Assembly (NCBI GenBank): GCA_910578105.1
Contig: CAJTPD010000018.1
Location: 1 to 11,200, forward strand
DNA length: 11,200 nt
Source of the DNA: an uncultured Odoribacter sp.
Lineage (GTDB): Bacteria > Bacteroidota > Bacteroidia > Bacteroidales > Marinifilaceae
Direction of reading: 5' to 3'
Shown: positions 6,166 through 11,200 of the stretch, one piece after another
Numbering within the stretch: the stretch's first letter is position 1
Layout of the letters: each line of letters begins with the position of its first letter
Notes under the pieces: model-generated
Told to the model about the DNA's origin: nothing
What the model saw: only the letters and a program-made list of their open reading frames with translations
Database searches by the model: none
Made by a program: the position numbers and the translations under genes

Positions 6166-6379
6166 ATTTTGAAATAGTAGCGATTGGAGAGCCAATCGTT
6201 TATAACATACATCATAACATAACACCGTATTTTGTTTAAGTGAAAATCTGGTACATTGGAACTTGTAAGAGCAAATGCGTGAAAGTTGTGCTATGCGCAA
6301 GCATAGCGTGCTGTCACGTTCTCTTACATGGGTTTACCAGAGCCTTCACTTATGAACCGTGATTAGCACGCTATTTTTG
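6166..6379 (+). ncRNA. candidate structured small RNA
   Basis: Downstream of a full promoter lies a segment with strong nested pairing. The first hairpin is AGCGATTGG/CCAATCGTT (6179-6200, one wobble). A long branched or rod-like fold follows, made of five stacked stems: TAAGTGAA 6237-6244 with 6345-6352; TCTGGTA 6247-6253 with 6335-6341; TGTAAGAG 6264-6271 with 6321-6328; CGTGA 6278-6282 with 6314-6318; and GCTATGC 6290-6296 with 6301-6307, closed by a GCAA tetraloop of the stable GNRA class. A weak hairpin, CGTG/CACG at 6358-6370, then a T-run at 6374-6378, could end the transcript. No open frame is convincing. It could also be a MITE-like palindrome or a leader for hicAB. I cannot match it to a named RNA family. 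Confidence 0.6.
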
Positions 6380-6521
6380 TACCTTATCTGATCCAATTCA
6401 TGTTGTATCCTATATCTATTAATTATTTATCACACCTTTCATCGTCAATGCCGCGAACTTTCCGTATCACAGACTTGTTTTGCAACTGAAAAATAGTTGT
6501 ATTTGTGCCAAAATAAAATGA

Positions 6522-6641
6522 ATGGGAACAAAAGAAAGTTTGAAGCCCATAATGCTTCACAAACCCCATCCCGGCAATATTATCAAGGGATATGTGATGA
6601 AACAGGTTTATGATTATCTTAACAATGAAGGACTGATATGA
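6522..6641 (+). pseudogene. hicA: HicA-like toxin remnant (C-terminal 39 codons)
   Basis: A 39-codon frame ends LHKPHPGNIIKGYVMKQVYDYLNNEGLI and overlaps the hicB start as ATGA, the usual hicA-hicB junction. The HKPHPG...KxYxxKQVxxxL pattern resembles the C-terminal part of longer HicA toxins. The conserved N-terminal part, including the catalytic Gly-Ser-His segment, is absent: upstream of the ATG at 6522 all three frames meet stops within a short distance. The toxin therefore seems to be lost by deletion or decay, while the antitoxin reading frame is kept. The family assignment rests on a short segment and on the neighbour. Confidence 0.5.
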
Positions 6642-6976
6642 ATACACTGAAATATAAGGATTTTATAGGCTCGGTAGCATTCAGCGAAGCCGATAATGTA
6701 TTTTTCGGTAAAATTGAAGGCATTGACGGACTTGTAAATTTCGAGGGCGAGAGCGTTGCGGAACTCACTAACGCCTTTCATGAGGCAGTTGACGATTACC
6801 TTGCATATTGCGCCGAAGAAGGAATAGAGCCTCACAAAAGCTATTCCGGATCTTTGAACGTGCGTCTTACTCCCGACATTCACTCCCGTGTCGCTTACCT
6901 CGCAAAACAGGCTGGAGTATCCATCAACTCGTTCATACGCACGGCTGTGGAAAAACAGATTGCCGCCATGCTCTGA
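6638..6976 (+). CDS. hicB: HicB-family antitoxin
   Basis: This 112-residue protein has the standard two-part HicB layout. Residues 1-60 form the partly degraded RNase-H-like fold (YKDFIGSVAFSEADNVFFGK, then IDGLVNFEGESVAELTNAFHEAVDDYL). Residues 70-112 form a ribbon-helix-helix DNA-binding tail (GSLNVRLTPDIHSRVAYLAK, SINSFIRTAVEKQI). HicB normally neutralises the RNase HicA and represses the operon. It is full length, and the ATG at 6638 overlaps the stop of the toxin remnant by 4 bases. With only a fragment of HicA beside it, it is probably an orphan antitoxin. It may persist as a regulator or as an anti-toxin against a related HicA elsewhere. Confidence 0.88.
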   Translation: MNTLKYKDFIGSVAFSEADNVFFGKIEGIDGLVNFEGESVAELTNAFHEAVDDYLAYCAEEGIEPHKSYSGSLNVRLTPDIHSRVAYLAKQAGVSINSFIRTAVEKQIAAML

Positions 6977-7052
6977 GATGATTCTAATGCACCGAGCCTC
7001 TATCGAGGTAAACAAGATGTTATATTAAAATAGCCAATCGACAGAAGTTTAA

Positions 7053-7104
7053 TGAATAAAATATCACCTATTTTATTCAATACAGAGATATAACTGAATA
7101 AAAT
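7053..7104. repeat. three copies of TGAATAAAAT before the ATPase gene
   Basis: TGAATAAAAT occurs at 7053-7062 and 7095-7104 on the plus strand, and in the inverted sense (ATTTTATTCA) at 7070-7079. The first and second copies form a perfect inverted pair with a 7-base spacer; the second and third form another pair with a 15-base spacer. The last copy ends 5 bases before the -7 element at 7109. This is a plausible operator array for the ATPase promoter. Confidence 0.5.
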
Positions 7105-7108
7105 TAGC

Positions 7109-7116
7109 TATATTTG
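7109..7116 (+). promoter_or_regulatory. -7 promoter element of the ATPase gene
   Basis: TATATTTG fits TAnnTTTG. It lies 19 bases before the ATG at 7136, giving a very short leader. The -33 position has no TTTG, but is covered by the TGAATAAAAT repeats, so control through those repeats is likely. Confidence 0.55.
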
Positions 7117-7135
7117 CAGTCTAAAATAGATTGCG

Positions 7136-8374
7136 ATGAAAACAACGATACTCAATCAGCGGGTGGAGCGTGACGAACTTATGTCGCGCCCTTATCAGCA
7201 ACGGCATACAAGGTATGACGCCGACGAACTGTTGCAAAATCCGCTTATCAAACTTATAACCGGGCCTCGCCGAGTGGGCAAATCGGTCTTTGCCCTGCTT
7301 ATGCTGCAAAGCAGGAATTTCGCTTATCTCAATTTCGATGACAGCCAACTGCTTGAAAAGTGGGATGAGGATTTGGTGATGTCGGCACTTGATGATGTAT
7401 ATCCCGGCTATGATTTCATGCTGCTTGATGAAGTCCAGAACCTTCCCGGCTGGGATCTTTGGGTCAGCAAGCTCTACCGACGAGGCAAGAACCTCGTAAT
7501 CACTGGCAGCAATGCCAATATGCTGAGTCGCGAAATGGCTACCGTCCTTACAGGGCGTTATCTCCAGATAGAGATGCTCCCGTTCAGCCTTGAAGAAACG
7601 ATGACATGGAAGAATGTCAGTCCGCAGTTGGAAGAACAAGCAGCGCAGGCTGTAACGCTTGCTGATGACTATATGCGCAACGGCGGTTATCCGGAAACAA
7701 TCCCGGCGCGCAGTATCACCAAGAGTTATCTTTCTTCGCTGTTTGATTCCATCCTGCTGAAAGATGTAGCCAAACGCCATAAGGTGAGGAACACCACCGA
7801 CCTATATAATCTTGCCACTTACCTGCTCTCCAACTTCTGCAATCCGATTTCTGCAAATGATCTTGCTGGAGAGCTTGGGTTGTCAAGCGTCGCAACTACA
7901 AAAAAATTCTGTGACTATCTGGCAGAACCGTATCTGTTCTTCTACATGCCACGCTTCAACAACAAACTGAAATTGATGACCAAAGCACCTAAAAAGGTGT
8001 ATGTGGTTGACAACGGTTTTGTGCAAAGCACGGCATTCAATCTTAGTGAAAATCTTGGTCGTCTGCTGGAGAACCAAGTGTTTGTCGAATTGCTGCGTCG
8101 TGGTTATATTCCCGGTCAGACACTGTTCTATTACCGCACACGCAACGACAAAGAGATAGACTTCGTTACCCGCAAAGGCACAAAGGTCGAGCAACTGATC
8201 CAAGTCTGCTACGACATGACCTCCGAGAAAACTCGAAAACGCGAACTCGACGCCCTCGTCGAAGCATCCGAAGAACTCCACTGCGACAACCTCCTTGTTA
8301 TCACCAACGACCAACAGGAAATTGTAGATTGGAAAGGTCATATTGTAAAACTTGACCCAATTGCTAAATTTTAA
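7136..8374 (+). CDS. AAA+ ATPase with DUF4143 domain
   Basis: This 412-residue protein belongs to the large group of AAA_14/DUF4143 ATPases abundant in Bacteroidales. Walker A is GPRRVGKS (43-50), Walker B is FMLLDEVQNL (94-103), and the sensor strand is ITGSNANM (122-129), followed by TGRYLQIEMLPFSLEE. A winged-helix-like middle (about 235-270) leads to the C-terminal DUF4143 region. Its LENQVFVELLRRGY (311-324) and FYYRTRNDKEIDFV (331-344) have the E...ExD spacing of PD-(D/E)xK-like folds. No role is firmly known for the family; mobile-element maintenance and nucleic-acid processing have been suggested by context. All motifs are intact and the length is normal. It ends 8 bases before the next gene, although base composition changes sharply there, so it may not work with the genes that follow. 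Confidence 0.87.
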   Translation: MKTTILNQRVERDELMSRPYQQRHTRYDADELLQNPLIKLITGPRRVGKSVFALLMLQSRNFAYLNFDDSQLLEKWDEDLVMSALDDVYPGYDFMLLDEVQNLPGWDLWVSKLYRRGKNLVITGSNANMLSREMATVLTGRYLQIEMLPFSLEETMTWKNVSPQLEEQAAQAVTLADDYMRNGGYPETIPARSITKSYLSSLFDSILLKDVAKRHKVRNTTDLYNLATYLLSNFCNPISANDLAGELGLSSVATTKKFCDYLAEPYLFFYMPRFNNKLKLMTKAPKKVYVVDNGFVQSTAFNLSENLGRLLENQVFVELLRRGYIPGQTLFYYRTRNDKEIDFVTRKGTKVEQLIQVCYDMTSEKTRKRELDALVEASEELHCDNLLVITNDQQEIVDWKGHIVKLDPIAKF

Positions 8375-8382
8375 TACAGATT

Positions 8383-9594
8383 ATGCGCTCAATAAAACCT
8401 CATTTAACGCCAATTTTCGAACACAATCAAATCAATGAAAAAAATTTAGTTGAATCGGATGGTGTGTTTATAGATTCTTTTTTTGAATTGCGTAAGCAGA
8501 TGGCTCAATTAGCTTGTGCCAATTCTGACTTTATTCTTTTTTTCAGAGGTCAAAAAAGAGATTATACGGATAACTTATATCGTAAAGGAGGATCTTCATT
8601 TTTTCCAAGTATATATAGAGGAAATATCTCAGATGAAGACCTACACGAAAAATGGACTAAATTAGAAATCGCCTGCAAATTGTTTGCAGAAAAAATTCGT
8701 TCTTATAAAGAATCTCTACCAAAAAAATCGAATGAACGCAAAGAACTTGATATTGTATTAAAAAAGAGACTCCTTCAATGGAGTATCTTACAACATTATG
8801 AAGTTACAGACACTCCACTATTGGATGTCACACAATCCCTAAGAGTCGCTTGCTCATTTGCATTCCTTGATTCCCATGAAGAGTATTCATATATTTACGC
8901 TTTTGGATTGCCCTACAATACTGGGAGAATCTCCATTAATTCAGAGCATTATCTTACAAATATAAGACTTATTAGCATTGCTCCATCAGGATCACTTCGC
9001 CCACATTATCAAGAAGGATTCTTGGTTGGTGAAGATGAAATAAATGAAAGAGAAAAGAAAAATATCACGTTAGATTTTAGACGCCGTCTTATTGGTAAAT
9101 TTAGAATACCAAATAATGATTCTTTTTGGAAATCAACCACTAACACAGAATCATTTGAAGAGAATCTAATTGAAAGAGGTTTGACAAAAAAAGAGTTGTA
9201 CCCAGATTTAAACAATCATGATGATATAATCGCAAAAATATGCAATTTAGTAAAAGAAGAGATGTCAGATTTAAATGAGTCTGAGAAATATATTAGCCAA
9301 AATCCGTTTGAAGGTTTTATGTTTGTATGGAAACAAATCGAAAGTGGGTTGCGAGATGTTTACGGAATTATGCATGAAAATTCTAAATTTTCAGCACTAA
9401 AGGCTATTCGTTTTATCCAAGATAAAGAGCTTCGAGATAAATTGAACCGTTTAAGGATATGGCGCAACAATTTAGTTCATGGAGGAGTAGACACTAGAGA
9501 GATTCCAGAAAATATAAATACAGCTCTATTAATTTTAAAAGAATTACAAGACTATTTAAATAGTCCGACTATGGTCATCCAATGTAATTCTTGA
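8383..9594 (+). CDS. FRG-domain protein with C-terminal HEPN-like region
   Basis: This 403-residue protein carries a FRG domain at about residues 27-180. The name motif FRG is at 54-56 (ILFFRGQKRD), followed by FFPSIYRG (73-80), then WSILQHYEVTDTPLLDVTQS (133-152) and RVACSFAF. These are the blocks that define the family. FRG proteins are poorly characterised and common in defence-type neighbourhoods. The C-terminal 100 residues are helical and include WKQIESGLRDVYGIM and LRIWRNNLVHGG, where R361 and H366 form the R-x4-H motif of HEPN ribonucleases. The gene starts 8 bases after the ATPase and is far AT-richer than it, which suggests separate origin. The next gene follows after 40 bases. A toxin or abortive-infection role is inference. 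Confidence 0.8.
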   Translation: MRSIKPHLTPIFEHNQINEKNLVESDGVFIDSFFELRKQMAQLACANSDFILFFRGQKRDYTDNLYRKGGSSFFPSIYRGNISDEDLHEKWTKLEIACKLFAEKIRSYKESLPKKSNERKELDIVLKKRLLQWSILQHYEVTDTPLLDVTQSLRVACSFAFLDSHEEYSYIYAFGLPYNTGRISINSEHYLTNIRLISIAPSGSLRPHYQEGFLVGEDEINEREKKNITLDFRRRLIGKFRIPNNDSFWKSTTNTESFEENLIERGLTKKELYPDLNNHDDIIAKICNLVKEEMSDLNESEKYISQNPFEGFMFVWKQIESGLRDVYGIMHENSKFSALKAIRFIQDKELRDKLNRLRIWRNNLVHGGVDTREIPENINTALLILKELQDYLNSPTMVIQCNS

Positions 9595-9634
9595 TATTTA
9601 TAAAAATACATAAAACTCAAAATAGAATATCTAT

Positions 9635-10492
9635 ATGGCATTATTCTCCGAGCGTTACGGTTATATAAAACCGTCAGAGGTGATTATTCGTGAGCGAATA
9701 TCGCCTGAAATACAAAATGCAATATGCTCTTGTTTTGACAGACTCGAAGCTGCATTTCATGAGTATGAGAAAAGTACATTTAATATGGAACATTCTCATT
9801 ATGAAAATTTGGAGAAATTTTTATGGACAGATTTTCTAAATAAACGAGAAAAATCCTTTTATACTAAGGGAGGAAGATATGTGGTTGCAACATCATTCAT
9901 AGAAGGCGATTCTAAATGGTTTTTAAAATTAGATTTAATCGAAAAAACTCTAAAATATTTAAGTGCTTCTTCTAATTTTGCATATCGTAAAATCAAAGAA
10001 AGTTTTATTTTCAATCTAAACTATGAATTTGAACGGTTTAACTTTGCATATCGTGTAATTGACAATGAAATTGTTGAAATCACCTCTAAAGAAGAAATAG
10101 GGGCAATAGAAAATGCGTTAGAAAATACATCTAACAAGATAAAAATACACTTAAAACAAGCGTTAGAATTATATGCACTAAGACCTATTCCTGATTTTCG
10201 TAATTCGATAAAAGAATCAATATCTGCCGTTGAAGCCTTTTGCCGAGAAAAAACAGGTGAAGACACGTTAGGAAAGGCACTTAATAAACTGGAAACATTT
10301 GGTATCACAATGCCCAAAATGCTGAAAGTCGCATTTGATAAACTGTACGCCTATACAAATCAACCAGATACTGGAATCCGTCATGCATTAATGGATGACG
10401 AAGGCAAATATACCCCCTCTAGAGAAGAAGCCTTATTTATGTTAGTATCTTGCTCTTCGTTCTTAAATTATTTAAATGCGAAGATTAGATAG
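9635..10492 (+). CDS. AbiJ-NTD4-like protein with HEPN-like C-terminus
   Basis: This 285-residue protein begins LFSERYGYIKPSEVIIRERI (3-22) and carries the WTDFLN segment (64-69). Both fit the AbiJ N-terminal domain 4 pattern seen in abortive-infection proteins. The C-terminal half (about 180-285) is a helical HEPN-like module: DFRNSIKESISAVEAFCRE (187-205), TLGKALNKLE (211-220), DTGIRHALMD (245-254) and the end EEALFMLVSCSSFLNYL. The Arg-His pair at 249-250 is the likely active site. HEPN domains of this group are thought to cut RNA. The gene shares AT-rich composition and orientation with the FRG-HEPN gene 40 bases upstream, and no strong separate promoter is visible, so the two are probably one operon. 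The phage-defence role is inferred from family, not shown. Confidence 0.78.
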   Translation: MALFSERYGYIKPSEVIIRERISPEIQNAICSCFDRLEAAFHEYEKSTFNMEHSHYENLEKFLWTDFLNKREKSFYTKGGRYVVATSFIEGDSKWFLKLDLIEKTLKYLSASSNFAYRKIKESFIFNLNYEFERFNFAYRVIDNEIVEITSKEEIGAIENALENTSNKIKIHLKQALELYALRPIPDFRNSIKESISAVEAFCREKTGEDTLGKALNKLETFGITMPKMLKVAFDKLYAYTNQPDTGIRHALMDDEGKYTPSREEALFMLVSCSSFLNYLNAKIR

Positions 10493-10531
10493 TGGGCAAC
10501 TCTATGAAGACCTTTTTTAACGCGCTGGTGC

Positions 10532-10562
10532 ATTGTGGATTGAAGAAAATGTAGTACCTTTG
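10532..10562 (+). promoter_or_regulatory. Bacteroidetes promoter of a short transcription unit
   Basis: ATTG (10532-10535, one mismatch to TTTG) and TACCTTTG (10555-10562, exact TAnnTTTG) are spaced by exactly 19 bases. The predicted start, near 10569, falls at the left arm of a CCCATT/AATGGG hairpin (10569-10585). Confidence 0.65.
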
Positions 10563-10568
10563 TTCTAA

Positions 10569-10756
10569 CCCATTATAACAATGGGGAAGAACATTGAAAT
10601 AGTGCCGTGTGCAATTCGTGAACAACGGATAGTGCGGCATTGCAATATTCTGAATACTACTTAGTTACAACGATATTCCGCAGCTCCAGGCGGATCACCA
10701 ATCAAAGATGAAAATCGAAGAAAATCCCTGATAACCAACAGTTATCGGGGATTTTT
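10569..10756 (+). ncRNA. candidate small transcript (about 190 nt), with a possible 27-aa peptide
   Basis: A good promoter and a strong terminator frame a unit of about 190 bases. Inside are hairpins CCCATT/AATGGG (10569-10585), GTGCCG with CGGCAT (10602-10607 and 10635-10640, one wobble), and TCCGC/GCGGA (10677-10694). There are also two similar stretches starting ATAGTGCCG (10600) and ATAGTGCGG (10629). The only frame is 27 codons (ATG 10581 to TAG 10664, MGKNIEIVPCAIREQRIVRH...), which I do not recognise. The unit could be a small RNA, a short peptide gene, or the two ends of a gene whose middle has been deleted. Confidence 0.42.
10721..10756 (+). terminator. strong Rho-independent terminator
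   Basis: AAAATCCCTGATAAC (10721-10735) pairs with GTTATCGGGGATTTT (10741-10755) around the 5-base loop CAACA, giving a 15-bp stem with one wobble that runs into a T-run. The A-run on the left arm lets it work from either side, so it may also stop transcription entering from the insertion sequence. Confidence 0.85.
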
Positions 10757-10792
10757 AGTTTCTACCCACCTCCCTTTTTTACGCAGAATACA

Positions 10793-11200
10793 GGGTCACC
10801 CGTAAATTCTAGTGGGGTTATGCATAAATTTTAGTTAGTCTATACAAGAAAAAACGGTATATCTATAACTCCTCTAAGTTGTGCTCTGAACTGTTTTATT
10901 TTCGCGTTAAACGATTCTGCTGCCGCATTTGATGCCCTATGAATATAGAAGTTTAATATTTCCTCGCTTCTGTCATATAATGTAGCTGCTATGGTGTTAA
11001 ACGAATCAAATCCAGATTGCTCTACTTCCTGATACCACTTCGCCAAATTGGTTCTTGCTCCTGCCTTTATCGATCCTTTATTAAAAATCATCCTTAAGGA
11101 ATGACTAAGGGAATATGCCCGTTTAATATCCGGATATTCTCTGAATAATATTGCAGCTCTGCGTTTCTGTGATTCAGTCCATTTTTCAGCAGATTTGAAA
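10793..11200 (-). mobile_element. 3' end of an ISL3-family insertion sequence
   Basis: The transposase gene at 10840-11200 is read leftwards and ends 47 bases before a probable element tip. The tip is proposed at GGGTCACCCGTAAATTC (10793 onward), because the plain sequence changes character there and 40 to 60 bases beyond the stop is usual. The other end is outside the window, so neither the terminal repeat nor the target duplication can be confirmed. Confidence 0.5.
10840..11200 (-). CDS. ISL3-family transposase, C-terminal part (cut by window edge)
   Basis: The minus-strand frame is open from the window edge to a TAG at 10840-10842, giving about 119 residues of the C-terminal end. It reads FKSAEKWTESQKRRAAILF, then YPDIKRAYSLSHSLR, LAKWYQEVEQSGFDSF, ILNFYIHRASNAAAESFN and AKIKQFRAQLRGVIDIPFF. 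The NAAAESFNAKIK...RGVxDIPFFL block is the conserved end of DDE transposases of the ISL3 family, with the last catalytic Glu in AAAESFN. An internal ATG at 11091 is not the start, since homology continues upstream. No frameshift is seen in the visible part. Confidence 0.85.
   Translation of the reverse strand, partial: FKSAEKWTESQKRRAAILFREYPDIKRAYSLSHSLRMIFNKGSIKAGARTNLAKWYQEVEQSGFDSFNTIAATLYDRSEEILNFYIHRASNAAAESFNAKIKQFRAQLRGVIDIPFFLV

Noticed and set aside
6237..6352. Retron msr/msd reading of the structured RNA
   Set aside because: No reverse transcriptase is encoded on either side, and the downstream genes are hicAB and an ATPase.
7121..7780. Minus-strand frame of 219 codons
   Set aside because: It is antisense to the well-supported AAA/DUF4143 ATPase, whose Walker motifs are intact.
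7883..8341. Minus-strand frame of 152 codons
   Set aside because: Antisense to the C-terminal half of the same ATPase, with low-complexity hydrophobic content.

Overview
The window looks like chromosomal or element-borne accessory DNA from a Bacteroidales bacterium (Bacteroides, Parabacteroides, Prevotella or Muribaculaceae type). The evidence is the set of -7 promoter elements of the Bacteroidetes form TAnnTTTG (2891, 6153, 7109, 10555), the lack of Shine-Dalgarno sites, and protein families typical of Bacteroidales conjugative elements: a MobA/MobB mobilization pair, a DUF3408 protein and an ISL3-type transposase.

Region 1 (1-2751) is the end of a mobile element. A MOBP-type relaxase, cut by the left edge, and its accessory protein are read leftwards. 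Right of them lies a hairpin-rich stretch (920-1060) that is the natural place for oriT. A largely non-coding stretch (1050-2030) then carries palindromes and 10-bp phased repeats. A rightward DUF3408 gene plus an unassignable ORF follow. The divergent mob/tra layout matches CTnDOT-like elements, but here the tra operon stops after about two genes and gives way to cargo.

Region 2 (2752-4727) is a two-gene operon. It encodes an AraC-family regulator with an N-terminal zinc ribbon and a C-terminal GyrI-like ligand domain, coupled by a TAATG overlap to a short epoxyqueuosine-reductase-like double 4Fe-4S protein.

Region 3 (4728-6380) holds an NtrC/RteB-type regulator whose phosphoacceptor, GAFTGA loop and Walker B acidic pair are all missing. 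Behind it is a textbook promoter that reads into a strongly folded non-coding segment (6179-6352), probably a small RNA.

Region 4 (6381-8374) has a hicAB toxin-antitoxin locus in which only the end of the toxin remains beside an intact antitoxin, then an AAA+/DUF4143 ATPase preceded by three copies of a 10-bp motif.

Region 5 (8383-10492) is AT-rich and looks acquired. It contains a FRG-domain protein with a C-terminal HEPN-like R-x4-H motif, followed by an AbiJ-NTD4-like protein with a HEPN-like C-terminus. The pair resembles an abortive-infection or RNase defence module and is the best candidate here for an undescribed system.

Region 6 (10493-11200) is a compact promoter-to-terminator unit of about 190 bases, then the 3' part of an ISL3-family insertion sequence that continues past the right edge.

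All calls rest on reading motifs by eye. No searches or folding programs were run.
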